Origin: Sphagnum compactum
Lineage: Eukaryota; Bryophyta; Sphagnopsida; Sphagnales
DNA: 64,000 nt
Reading direction: 5' to 3'
Assembly: GCA_965153455.1 (NCBI GenBank)
Contig: OZ234500.1
Span: 13,720,557 to 13,784,556 of the forward strand
The position numbers were made by a program, and so were the translations under genes. Below the pieces are notes generated by a model. It had not been told where the DNA came from. It saw only the letters and a list, made by a program, of their open reading frames with translations, and did no database searches. Shown here in pieces: positions 49,279 through 61,651 of the stretch (positions are counted from its first letter, which is position 1; every line of letters begins with the position of its first letter).

Positions 49279-49789
49279 GTCCAGATCGCTTCTCTTCGAA
49301 GATCAATGCCCGTCCCACAGACTAAAAGAACACGCAGGATCTGCGGATTTCAGGCAGAGTTCAAATCCAGCAGCAGCAGCACTCAGTGCTTCCAAATCTA
49401 TTCACAAAACCCTGAAATTCCCAACTTACTGTAGAAGCAAATCTAGGGTTGGTGCTTGCGAATCTCTCGGAGGATCCTCCTTCTCTGGGACTCTAGAGCT
49501 TCAGAATGGGAAATGCAAGAGCAAAAAGAGGAAAAAAGAAAAAAACCTCGACTGTCCAGCAAACAAGAAGGACTTGATGATGATGATGATGATGATGGGC
49601 GAGTTGCGGAAGAAGAACACAAGAAAAGGAATTGATGGGTATGATTCCTGAGCGCCTCGAATGAATCTAAATGCTTGAAGAATTGGAAGGGGAGAGAGAA
49701 GATGGGATGGAGAACGGTGCTTGCTTCCGCACAGCATCAAGCAGACAAAGAAAGGGAAGAAGACGACGACGCAGAGGAAGAACACAAAG
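49279..49789. other. RHD3 leader and proximal promoter
   Basis: Non-coding. A run of about nine GATs lies at 49574-49598. The stretch joins the polypyrimidine tract that follows. Confidence 0.5.
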
Positions 49790-49794
49790 CGCTC

Positions 49795-49825
<31 letters not shown>

Positions 49826-50640
49826 CCTTTCTCTCCATCTTTTAAGCCTCTTCTTTTCATTATGCTGTTTTTCTTAACGTCTCCTTTGTCTTTTACCGTC
49901 TCTCTCTTTCTGTCTGTGTCTCTGTCCCTTTCTTTTTGAAGTTCTGTCCATCTTTCAAGTCTCTTCTTTTCTCTGTGTCCCTTTCTTTTCCAAGTTCTGT
50001 CCATCTTTCAAGTCTCTTCTTTTCTCTGTGTCCCTTTCTTTTCCAAGTTCTGTCCACCTTTCAAGTCTCTTCTTTTCTCTGTGTCCCTTTCTTTTCCAAG
50101 TTCTGTCCATCTTTCAAGTCTCTTCTTTTCTCTGTGTCCCTTTCTTTTCCAAGTTCTGTCCATCTTTCAAGTCTCTTCTTTTCTCTGTGTCCCTTTCTTT
50201 TCCAAGTTCTGTCCATCTTTCACGTCTCTTCTTTTCTCTGTGTCCCTTTCTTTTCCCCTTTCTCTCCATCTTTCAAGTCTTTTCTATTCTCTATTGCCCT
50301 TTCTTTCCCTTTCTCTCCATCTTTCAAGCCATTTCTTTTTCCTGGTGGTTTTTTTAAACATCTCCTTTTGTCTTTTTACCGTCTCTCTCTCTCTCTGTGT
50401 CTCTCTCCCTTTCTTTTTCCCTTTCTCTCCATCTTTCAAGGGTTTTCTATTCTCTATTTCCCTTTCTTTTCCCTTTCTCTCCATCTTTCAAGCCATTTCT
50501 TTTTCCTGGTGGTTTTTTTTAACATCTCCTTCTGTCTTTTTACTCTCTCTCTCTCTCTCTCCCTTTCTTTTTCCCTTTCTCTCCATCTTTCAAGCGTCTC
50601 CTTTTCTTTTCCTGGTGTGGGTTTCTTTTGTGTCTCCTTT
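49790..50640 (+). repeat. Polypyrimidine tract upstream of RHD3 with 53-bp tandem repeats
   Basis: About 850 bp is almost pure C/T on the plus strand, and therefore purine on the RHD3 strand. Six exact-length 53-bp units start with AAGTTCTGTCCATCTTTCA at 49939, 49992, 50045, 50098, 50151 and 50204, ending at 50256. To the right, longer degenerate repeats share CTCTCCATCTTTCAAG and a segment of about 180 bp with TTTTTCCTGGTGGTTTTTTT twice. The tract begins about 510 bp upstream of the RHD3 start codon. The open frames through it are a by-product of the repeat. Confidence 0.92.
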
Positions 50641-52339
50641 GAAGGAGGGCGGTGGAGGTGAGGGAGTGAATCAGAGGTTAACCGGCAGTTAACCATCAGT
50701 TCCGGTCTGGGTTAGTAAGAACCGTATTGACACCACCGGGTATGATTTTCAAAACCGATGGTCTCAATTCAGAACCTCTTTCTTAAGAATATCGGAACCG
50801 GTGGAACATTTTTTTTTTTAACACCAAATTCCCAATTCCATTTATGTACGAGGCCGGAACCCCGGAATCATGAAAGTTCCGATTTATTTTTCAGAACCGA
50901 AACCTAAGGTTCTTCACACTCCTTTGAACCCTAAATCAATCAAGTTTTTCAATTGCCCCTACTTTTACCCCCCAAAAATGACCCCCCAATATTAGCCTAA
51001 ATTTGAATTCTATAGGTCCCTTGTTAGGCTGTGTATGAGGGCCACAAAGATTTCATAAGGTCCCGCATTTTATGTTGTGTAGGACCTTATAGATTTTGTA
51101 AGGTCCTCTCTTAGGCTGTGTAGGGCCTTATAGATTCATTCATAAGGACCATTTCACCTTTCAGGCTTTCACAGAAAGAAAATTTTTGATGGGTTTTGGG
51201 CAATTTTTTATGGGGTTTCCGTCCCTAAATAGTCTCCAGATTAAACCCTTTTCCCATGTACGAATATGACCACTTCTGTACAATTTAAGTCCTTATGAGG
51301 AGGTCAAGACTCAAGACTCAATTCATTAAGGTTACATAACAAAACATTGCATGCAATTTTCATATTTATAATCACTTTTTTTTTTCTTCCCCATAGCCAT
51401 TAAAAAAATCACATAATCATGTTTAGCATAAAATAAATATGTTGGAAAAAAAAATTTTAAGAAGCGATTTTTTTTAAAATTCAAAACATAACTAGCAACA
51501 CAACAACAATTCAATTTTCCAAATTCTCCGAAAACAACAACACCCAACACAACTAGGGACCCCCCATCGGTTCAATCAAAAGCCCAAACATTGCCCCTTA
51601 GAAAAATGGCTTTTAATTGTGCATACTTTTTGTATGGCTCATTTCTCTCTTTTTAAAACATTGGAATCACCAAAAAAATTTGTGTGAAAATTTTGTGAAA
51701 TTGTGACATAAAATTCAAATTTGCCATCACAAGAACTTTTTTAATTTTATTTTAAAGAGTAACTCGCCATATATTTAGATCTTTTTTGGTCTGAATTGCC
51801 AGAATTCTATCTTAAACAAGTAGCCAAAAAAAAGGGGGGAATTCTTCAACTTTTCAACTCTTTTCATACTTTGAAATAGCAAAATTTGGCTACATCTTCT
51901 TATGGTTGATTGCAACATGTGTTACAACAGAAATTTGAAAAATTAAATGAAAAAACCCAATTAGAAAGCATCAAATTATTTAACTAACCTACTTTAACCA
52001 ATACCCTAAGCATCGGAAATTTTTTGTAGCATATTTGGAGGTACGAGCGTAAAATCGCATAGGAGATGCCCCATGTTGTTTTTTTTTCCTATGATATACC
52101 CAATGGGTACCCATTGGATATCATGGTAAATAAATAAATAAAATAATCACAACAATTTTTATACTCAAATAACACTAGAGGAGTTCCTTTGGTGTTACCA
52201 TACATGAATTGAATTTATTTTTTTCCAAGCCCTTCATACCTATGGATCCATATAATCAACCATTGTAATTTTTTTTCTTGTTGCATGCTAGCCAAGTGGG
52301 CCAAGTTGTAATACCCACTTGGCCTTAAGCCTTCGCCTA
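50641..52339. other. Spacer with degenerate short repeats
   Basis: No gene is seen. Around 50670-50900, AACCG/GGAACC words recur. At about 51015-51150, degenerate copies of GTTAGGCTGTGTAGGG and ATAAGGTCC phrases recur. The rest is AT-rich. Confidence 0.4.
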
Positions 52340-52696
52340 AAGTTATTCAAGGCACCCCGTATCCCCTCTTCCAGTGGTAATCTGCAAAGTAAGGAAATCT
52401 TATTAAGCCTCAGTATTAAATGCTGAAACTCAGCATTTTACAGCACAGTGTTCGGTAGTAACTATAGTAGTTGTGCAGGTAGGAGCAGTGAAAATACATG
52501 TGGCAGCAATGGAGGCGCTCGAGAAAAAGGAAAGACAGGATGAAACTCAGTTTACCACCAGACTTTAGTGGAAAAACTAGTTTGGGTCCTAGTTATATCG
52601 TTTTGAAAAATTTCATTCCCAGTTACATGTTTGATGCCCTATTATGCCGAGACTGGCCGTTCTCGCCCCCTAATCGCGTGACTTTACTGATAATTC
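52340..52696 (+). mobile_element. MITE-like element, copy 1 (357 bp)
   Basis: It is flanked by TA at 52338-52339 and 52697-52698. The right end is GTGACTTTACTGATAATTC. The left end, AAGTTATTCAAGGCACCCC, is a decayed inverse of the same terminus. The body matches copy 2 in inverted orientation, including TTTTTCCACC/GGTGGAAAAA-type shared blocks and AAACTAGTTTGGGTCC. There is no coding capacity. TA target sites suggest the Tc1/mariner class, but the ends are not standard Stowaway ends. Confidence 0.65.
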
Positions 52697-55600
52697 TACT
52701 GTACCCAAACAATGTCATTGCTGGCTTGTCAGTACTCAAATCATAGTGATTGAATGCAAAACAAAGCATAGTAGGATATGACATTGGTCTTCCATAAGGA
52801 AATGTGCCATAATTTGATTTTGCCACAACATGGGCATGAAGATGTTATGAAGTCAAAAAATCAGCATACTTCATCCCATGTTTTGAGAGCACTCAAGATG
52901 ATGCATCAACCCCCTTGAATAGTATCCTTTCTTAAGCACTAATTCAAATGGATGTCCAACTTGCCTCATAACAAAGTCCAATTAGTTGCAAACTAGTGAA
53001 AACATGCCCCTGCATTATAAACACAATCATAATGTGGCAAAATTTACCACAAAAAAATATTTTTCAACAAAAGTTGGCAAACCTAAATTTTAATTAGGAA
53101 TTTTCCTTACAAAATATGCCCATTTTATTTTTTGAAGTTGTTAGGATGCGAAAATTGGCCCGCAAAATTGTTTGAATTTTAACAACAATCATTCTTTTGT
53201 TAACAAGTACCGGTAATATACAATGTGGTTTTTAGTTGTGTATATTCACCCTTTAAAGTCTATGAAAGGGCAAGCCCAATGTAGCTATTCCATTTGTATT
53301 CAATATTAAAACTTGTTGAAAAATAACAAAGGTAGTGATGTTCAAAAAGTTGTTTTGAGTCTACATAATTAAAAAAGTTCTTACATTTGTGTGTACAATG
53401 AAAGACTAAACAACCAAGTTATACATATATATAATCTATTTATGAAGCAAGGAAAGTTGTTTTGTTTTGTTTTGTAATTATGAGATCCACTAAACTAGGA
53501 TGCTTCAGATCATGTTCTTGTTGTCTTTGGAAAGCTCTCGATGAGGAGGGGTGCATGGGCTTGGTTCCATGATGTTTCGACTTGCAATACAAAAGTTCTT
53601 GAATATTGAATGATTTTTTCACTGAAAACTAAATTAAATTGTAGCTGAAAATTTTGGAGGAATTGGAACATGTCTTTGGTGTTGTTGGAAAGATCTTGAT
53701 GAACAGGATTTAATGGAATTTATTTGGTAAGAATTGGATTCAGAACGTGGGAGATATTAAATTTTAAATGATTTTTCCACTGAAAGTTCAAGTAAATTCC
53801 AAAAAACCAAGTTTTGGAAGGAAAAATCAGTTGAGAACGAAATAACACTTGAAGGCTTACCATTCAATTCAAGCATGATTTCCTTTCATATTTGGTTGTT
53901 CAAAGAATTGATACATACATTGCAAAACAATGTTCACTCTTGGGCCAATGGCACAAGCCACACTAGTATTGATTATGTGACAAGTTTTGTCAACCTTCAA
54001 GGATGATTATGTCAAGCCAAGAAAGCACATAGTTAAAAACAACAAACTAAAAGCGGATTCAAAATATATTTTATCGAACTTTCAAATCCAAACAATCCTT
54101 TAAGAAAAAGGATCTTTAGAAGTTTTTAGAACTAAAGGAGGATACCACATTGTCCAATGTATTTATTGTTCTTCCATATCTTCAAGATGCTGATATGAAC
54201 ACGAGGCTCTAAACAAATTTAACTTTGTTTATCAATAAGGTGGTGGTAAAAGTTTAAATTGTCTCATATATCCTCAATGTCAAATGTCCTAAGGAGTTAC
54301 ATGGGATATATTCAAGTGACATTTTGAAGTGTCGCACAATGTGAAGAAATTAACCATTTGAAACAAATCTCCAACCTCCAAATGTAAAAAAGATCTAGTG
54401 TTGCAAACTTTATACATATAATCCAAGATTATCAATTAATCAATTTAAATAATTTAGTGAGTTAGCCCATGAAATCATCATTGGCAAAAAAAAATTCAAT
54501 AAAATGTATTTAGTTAATTTTGGACTTTTTCAAACACGGTGATTCAGATTATGTTTTCTATTAAATTTGAGGCAAAACACTATTAACATCTATTTATTGA
54601 ATTATTAAGTGAGGTAAAAACATTATTAATATCCATTGTTGCATGATTTGGTGGCCTCCAAATCTAAGTTTTTTTTCAATTTTTCAATTTTCAAATGGTC
54701 AATTGTTGATTTTGGACTTTTCAAAAGTCAAAACCTAACTAAATACATGATCTATACTTTTCCACTTATATTTGATAATATAGTTAATGACATCTCTATT
54801 GAAAATGACATTCCAACCATTGAAAATATTATTAGTCATTTTTTCAGTTCATTATTGACCCTTAGTTAGTCGGCACAATATTGAAAAAAATTTGTGCATT
54901 TTATAATCCAAAGGCCTATTGTCAGATGTGTGAATTTTGTGTATGAGTTAGCAAGACTTGGCAAGAATGCAAACTAGAGCATTGCCTTCTTAGAAGGATA
55001 GCACTACTAATTCACTTCACAAGCACGCAAGTTAACAATTACCATGACCCACAAGGATACAAAGTGATAAAATGATGCAAGAGATGATTGTCATAAAAGT
55101 GGTTGTATTGTCAAGGATTGAAGACCTTGAAGGAGTGTGATATGTTGGATAAAACATTGGACTTGAATCGGTGAATTGACTTGCATGTTTGGTAAACTAA
55201 AAGAAAACCCTTCAATCCTAACAATTGCATTGCAGACAATTGCAGGAAAAAGACAATAGCAAAGCAAGTTGTTACTTGAAGTTTTTGTGGGTCTCACACA
55301 TATTACTACAAAATGTGGGTGAAGTTCATTAGTCCCTATTCAATAGACTAATGAATTCACTACTTTTCAACTAGTTCTTGTTTATTAAAATTAATGAATT
55401 CACTTAAAATCTAGTGAAATCACTCGGCATACAAAGACACCTTTTGTTATAGTATATAACATGTACATGACATCAAAGGTGGTGTTTGTATGGTTCCTAT
55501 CACCTTTTCCTGCATAAAACTTCATCAAGTTAATATGCAAGATGAAATGCAAATGAATATCAAGGATGGACCATGGTGTTATGGATTCCTGATTTGGTTT

Positions 55601-56392
55601 TGAAGTATGAATTCTTTCTTTATTTGAATGTGGAAGAACCCTGCTTGCTTTTGTTTCATTTTCTTTGTGTATTGTGCCCATCATGCTTCATGCAACAAAG
55701 AAGAATAACAAAAGATCAAAGAAAACCCTAAACATTAAACAAACAAACCATGGGATAAACCTCCATTTTTATATGTCTAGTTTCCAAATCTCTCACACCA
55801 TCCATGCAGGTTTTGCATCCAGTTCTTGCACCCTCCTTGAGTTTCATAACTAGTGCTTCTAAAATCCATCCAAATTCTCATCAGCTTAATTCATTCTGCA
55901 CATTCTGTGTAGATTAAGGTCTAGGCTGGTGGATAATGTCATTTTCGTGACCACATTATATCACATAATCGTCTGTTGTTGGTTTTATATACTCATAATA
56001 CAGACCAAAATCTCTATAGAGTTCATGATTGTTTTTGAAAAAATGTTGAATCTGCCACTCCGGACCTTAATGTCATGTGATGAGCAGGGGCTTGACCATT
56101 AATTCATAGTATGAAACTGGCATTAGAAATGGCAATTTTATCAACACATTTGTTCTAGACAAATTACACTAGTACTCGTTTCTACGAATCAAGTGAAGTC
56201 TAGTAGAGCTCAAAATTCTGCCTCTTTTTGCCTCTTTCACATCTCTTGTGAACATGTGCAGAACATTCAGATCTGACCAGTTTTTCCTCTCTTGAGTTGT
56301 GACATGATGGCTCTCTATTCTCACGATTCTTATGTGCATATTGTAACATTGTCAAGTCCAGAATGCAAAAGTCTAATTTGGCTTCTCTATTA
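52697..56392. other. AT-rich spacer between the two MITE copies
   Basis: No gene is seen. It contains one copy of the dispersed satellite-like repeat at 53450-53850, listed separately. Confidence 0.45.
53450..53850 (+). repeat. Dispersed satellite-like repeat, copy 4
   Basis: Same family as 19640-20890, with two related halves whose shared TTTGGAAAG/TTGGAAAG words lie about 160 bp apart. It opens after a TTTTGTTTTGTTTTG run, as do the copies at 20010 and 20450. Confidence 0.7.
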
Positions 56393-56780
56393 GAGTTATC
56401 TGTAAAGTCACATGATTAGGGGGCAAGAACCAGTTTCAACATAACAGGGCATCAAACACCTAACTGGGAATGAAAAAGCTCGGAATGAAAATTTTACAAA
56501 AGGAACTAACTCGGACCCAAACTAGTTTTTCCACCAATTTTTGGTAATAATCTGAGTTTCATCCTGTCTATCATTTTTCCTGCGCTCCTCCACAGCTCCT
56601 ACATATATTTTCACTGCTCCTTCCTGTACAACTACTGTAAGTACTCTCGAACCTTTTGTATTTAATGCTTGAGTTCCAGCATTTGATACTGAGATTTAAT
56701 AAAATTTCATTACTTTGCGGATACCACTGAAACAGGGGGTAAAAGAGAGGGTGAAGACAGGGTGACTTTACGGATAATTC
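56393..56780 (-). mobile_element. MITE-like element, copy 2 (388 bp)
   Basis: It is flanked by TA at 56391-56392 and 56781-56782. The ends are imperfect inverted repeats, GAGTTATCTGTAAAGTCAC on the left and GTGACTTTACGGATAATTC on the right. The body is the reverse complement of copy 1 over about 330 bp. It lacks any open frame of note. Confidence 0.72.
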
Positions 56781-57779
56781 TATAATCTATGATTTCAGAC
56801 CAACCCATGTGCTTTCAATGGATTAAACGGCCAAATTCTACTTGTTCTTTATGTGTAGATAATACGTTGTTAAGAAGTTTCTCTCCGATCTCTAAACTCC
56901 CTCATGCCCACCACTATGGATTTGCAAAGCCGGCCTCAACTTGTCTAATCCAACTATTACTATTAACTCTTCTAGTTCATTATATTGCGAGCCCATTACC
57001 ATATCTATGATTGACAATTGGCACTTCATTGCATTACATTTATTTCTTTAAAAAAACAAAATTTCTCAAGTTGAGAGTTCAATTGTCAATAATTTCAACA
57101 AATATTAATAAAATTCCTTCATTGTAGTAGAGGCTTCATTATCAACAAGCAGGCCCATTGAAGGGCGCCCAGATGTTGTTGGGTTTTAAGGTCTGGGTCC
57201 AATTTTTACAAGGCTATGGTATTTTCTAGATATAATCAAACATAATAATATCTATGACTGGAGCATAAATCATATATCATAGTACCTTTTTCAGGTTTGG
57301 CAATTATTTATTTATTTATTTATTTATTTTTGGAAATGTTGAATTAAAAAAAATTATATGCCTGAAATCCCAAAATTGAAGGAAATTACCAGCGAGGGAA
57401 AGTAAAAAAATTGGTGGAAACCCAAGTGCTTCTTGCTTCAGGCTAATCCACCATAGCAGAGTAGGTATCCAATAATTGACAACATTTCTCTATCCTATAA
57501 TTTGGCGAAACATTATGTTTTCCTATTTTTGCCAAAAAAAAATAGTAAAACATAGTTTTAAAAATTTGTCATTAGGTTAGAGGTTCAGAGTCAAGAGAAC
57601 CTACAAAGAAGCTACCTATATTTATAGCCAAAAATTTATAAAATTATTTTATAATTTATTGAAGTGGATTTATTAAAATAAAATAATTATTATTCGACAC
57701 CTTGATGCTGAACCTGAAAAGGTGCTTTGATAAAGTAGTGTGGCTTGTGTCAATGTCCCAAGTGTTTTTATTGGCACTC

Positions 57780-58090
57780 AACTAATTTCTTCTTCCAAAA
57801 CCAATTTTTGGAAATTAGTTCAATTTCAATGACAAAAATTACTCAAAATTCAATATCTCTTGCATCTAAGGTCTAAAAATTTATGAAATTGCCTTCAATT
57901 AAACCCTATCCATTTGAAGATTTTCCAACAATATCAAGAACACTGCCCAATTCATCTCATTTTTTAAATTTTTTATAATAATAATATTGTTCGATATTCA
58001 ATAATTCTTGCATCATAAGGCTAAACATTATAAAACCACCCAAGTGCACCCCTACTAATCAAGCATCATCCAGGACTTTTCAATGGTATC
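57780..58090 (-). repeat. Dispersed satellite-like repeat, copy 5 (inverted)
   Basis: The reverse complement aligns with the copies at 53450 and 20450, including GATATTGTTGGAAAA, GAGATATTGAATTTTGA and TTGGTTTTGGAAGAA. Confidence 0.6.
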
Positions 58091-58896
58091 AAGTGTGCAA
58101 AGGGGGTGAGGGGCGCCAATGATATGGGAGACAAGAGGGGACTTTTAAATAGCCATCTTGTGAAAGTTGATGTTGCGACATTATCGATGAACTCACTTTT
58201 GTGATAACTCTTTTGGGGACATATTTTTTTTTGTCATGCGTTATTGTAGCAACATTTGCACCTTTCATTGTTTCACACATCACACAAAATAATATAAATA
58301 ATATTTTAACTAGTACATCATACTTAACCGATGTTAGTTTAACTATCCAATTAAATTACATTTAATTTAATATTAAATTGGGTAGCTAAATAACATTCGT
58401 AAATATATCAACACCATCATTCTCAAAAAAAAACTCTAAAAGAGATGCAATTGGCATATCTACATGTGATTGTTATAAGGCTTATCAAAGCGCAATGAAT
58501 GGTGGGTGATCATTGTTTTCCTCCGCGGCATACACAAATTGAACATTGGTTGAGGAAGACCTATTGGAAATTGGAGGTTGTCATTGGTGTTTCTCCTTTC
58601 ACATGATGCCAAACTTGCTCAAATTTTACATACTAAATTACATAGAGGATGTATTGATTTTCATAAATTCATTTCTACAAATAAAAAATTCTTATTCATT
58701 TGCATCTTATTTGTAGAAATGTTGAAAATTTCCCAAAAAATTATACATTTTGTTAGTTAAAAAGAACAAAATTTTTGTGAAAAAAAATTCAAGAACATTC
58801 CATTTTGACATGGGATCTTCAAAATTACTGGACATATATATATATGTGTGTTGAAGCTACCCTTTTGTGGTACTATGTAGTAGCTCAAAATATGTA

Positions 58897-58921
58897 ACCC
58901 TAAACCCTAAACCCTAAACCT
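58897..58921 (+). repeat. Interstitial telomere-like repeat
   Basis: Three and a half copies of CCCTAAA, the Arabidopsis-type telomere unit, lie inside the chromosome. This is too short to be a chromosome end. Confidence 0.85.
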
Positions 58922-59726
58922 GCAATGTGTGGAGTATTTGGCATCTTTCACCTCACTAGTCTGGGGCCATCGGTCTAGTCTTGACACTCCAACACCTCAA
59001 CTATGTCAATGGCTGGCTATACTACTGGTAACCAAGCTTAAGCTAACAAATAAAACCTAATAACTATGCCGATTTAGCCATTTAATTAATTTACTTATTT
59101 TTTGAAATTGTCAAATTTTTTAAAAAATTATGCGTGCCTAACTGCAATGCCAAAAATCAAAATGAAACTCTCTCAAGAACAATAGCTTCATTGTTTGATA
59201 ATAATATAATAATAAATTATACGTATATTTTACATAACATGCTAAACATAACTGACAACAATAAAATAAAATAAAATAAAATAAAATAAAAAACTTAGTA
59301 GGCACTTTGCTGGTGAACTACTACAATAGTCCGTAAGGGCAATGAGAACCATAACATCAGCGGCACATCTTGTGTGTGTATATGTGACACAATGTATGAG
59401 AGCACATGGTAGCCGTCACAAGTCAAAATTATTCCCAACACTTGTAACATGTGCCCAAACATGACTTCAACTACAAAAACATTCGGGTTCAGCAAAGTAC
59501 ATTATTGTTGGAATCAACCATGGAGTGGGTATTACATATAGTAAAGGACGTCGGGATGAAATGAAGCTTTCCATCCATCCGTCCATCCGTCATCCATCCC
59601 ATCATCCATCCAAACAGAACAAATATATTTTTCAAAAAGGGAAAAAACTAGGAAAAAAATGAAAACAGAAAAACACTTTAACAATTAGAAACTTTTTGTA
59701 AACACTTAAACATGAAACAAAAAAGG

Positions 59727-61482
59727 GAAATACAGTAAAATAATCTTTAAAAAAAAATAAATAGATGACAAAAAATAAGAAACAAAACAGAGAGCAAAAG
59801 AAAGAGAAAAAAAACCATACTTGAAAAAAAAATGAGGTTTGTCTTCTTTTTCCAAACTTCAAACCTGCATCTAATCAAACAAAAATAAAAAAGTTTTTTA
59901 AAAATTATTTTTAATTATAAAACATATTAGAAAAACTAGAATTTTTTTGGAAAAGAAAATAGAAACTAAATAAATAAATAAACGCATAAAAATAGAAAAA
60001 AAATGAAGATAGACAAAAAAAAGAATAGAAAAAATTAAAACATGAAACAAACATAAACAAAAAAAAGTAAAAACACAAAAACTATAAAAAAGGAATGGAA
60101 ACAAATGAAACAAGGATTATGATGCCGAATGTCAGACATGGAACACTAATTAACCCACTTAAATGGCGGAGAATCATCATCCATGAGATCGTTTACGTTC
60201 AAGGATTCACTTTGTTGTTGAGGCTTGACAGGTCCATTTTGAGGAAGCTTGTTGCATAGGATGCGTTCAATGCAACACACCCATGAAAGGGGTCGACATG
60301 TTATACAACATATTGAGCTATTTGCCAACAAATTCAACTTAATCCTCATGGACCCATGGGGAGGCCACTCCCTGTACATTTTAGCGAGCACTTCAAAAGT
60401 CTGGAGAAACACTGAATTATGATTTCAAGCACCTGGATTTATTTTCACGTAGAAAGAGGCCCACCATCAAAAGTTTAAAGTTCATGTTGTGTGCATCATG
60501 TGACGCCGTTATGCTAGTATGAAGCTACATTTTATTGCATCAATGAGGGTGATGAAAGGTCAGGAGAGTCGGTATGTACAACGTGCCAAGCGTTTGCAAC
60601 AAACTCAATAAGCTGGGCTTGAAGGTACGGCAGACCTGATGGGCCTGTCAATGTGTGACGATCGATATCTGTCATTTGAGTGGGTCAGTGTAGGTCTGAC
60701 ATCGGTCATCAAGGCAAGAAGTGGCTTGAGAGATGCGTTCTAAGTAGATTGTTGCATAGGAAGCTTTCAACGCGACACCCATTAAGCTCTAGCTTCTTTC
60801 CTGCGAAGGGACTGCAAGCTTGCAAGTTCTATAAAGCTAGATGGTAAGCAGATCTAGATGCGCGTTCAGTGTGTCGTAGCTGCGAATTGGCAGCTGAGCA
60901 GAAGAGATTGATGTAGAGATGATGTCTGAAGTCTATTTTTGTCAGGGAAGAGAGCTACGTCTGATTTCTGCTAGATGATCATAGTCCCGTAGAGATGGGA
61001 ATGAGAATCTATGTCTTTTTTGTGGTCGTGTTGAGCAGCTGATGTTCTAGCAATAGCTCGTTGTACGTGTAGGTGAAGAGCGTCACACAATTCTGATATT
61101 CTGATACCACGGTTGCCTTTACCAAGTACTAGTACGGTGACAAGTAAAATACAGTAAAATCATTTCAAAAGAAAAAAATTACAAAAAAGAAGAAACCAAA
61201 TAAAGAGTAGATAATAAGAAAAAATAAAACTTATAATAATGAAGAAAAATCCTACTTGAAAAAAAATGAGGTGTGTCTTCTTTCTCCAAACTTCAAACTT
61301 GCATCCAAATAAACAAAAATACAAAAGTGAAAAAGAAACACTTTATTCTTATTATACAAAATAATAATAAAAACAGAAAACACATTAAAAAAAAAAAAAA
61401 AAAGTTAAAAAAAAAAACTAAAACACGAACCAAACATTGTTGAAATAACACACCTGTGCATTAGGCACGAGGTTCAAACTAG
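59727..61482 (+). mobile_element. Helitron-derived region with a 3' terminus at 61449-61482
   Basis: The right end reads a hairpin (CCTGTGC...GCACGAGG), then GGTTCAAACTAG followed by T, which is a Helitron 3' end. It shares its subterminal words with the element at 43371 (TGAACC, GTGC, AATGCAC on the opposite strand). Two A-rich segments, about 59727-60065 and 61148-61440, are diverged direct repeats (GAGGTTTGTCTTC / GAGGTGTGTCTTC). The less AT-rich middle contains a repeated TTGTTGCATAGGA block at about 60249 and 60752. I could not place the 5' end with confidence. The left boundary given is only the start of the first direct repeat. Confidence 0.5.
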
Positions 61483-61651
61483 TATATGGTACATAAAGGA
61501 GGAAACCCCACATACGAGAGCTTTTGGGGAGCTTTAGAGGCATGTATGTGATAGATGCCCTTACTTAACCTCCCCTAGTTATGTATCCCTTGCCTCCTCA
61601 CCGAGAGATAAAATCAAGCAATTGCACTAGTACCCAAAGTGTCTTTTAACC

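Larger units (their letters stand above)
56783..59726. other. AT-rich spacer with several repeats
   Basis: No gene is seen. It holds TTTA repeats at about 57306-57330, an inverted dispersed-repeat copy, a telomere-like run, an AAAAT run at about 59263-59290 and CATC repeats at about 59573-59610. Confidence 0.5.

Noticed and set aside
49939-50256. Regular repeats resembling a CRISPR array
   Set aside because: The units are contiguous with no unique spacers, and the genome is eukaryotic.
49936-50661. Open frame of 241 codons on the plus strand
   Set aside because: It is low-complexity Phe/Ser/Leu from translation of a 53-bp pyrimidine repeat. All three frames show the same pattern shifted, as expected for a period not divisible by three.
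59280-59610. CATC and AAAAT runs as possible coding or regulatory repeats
   Set aside because: They are simple microsatellites with no associated gene.
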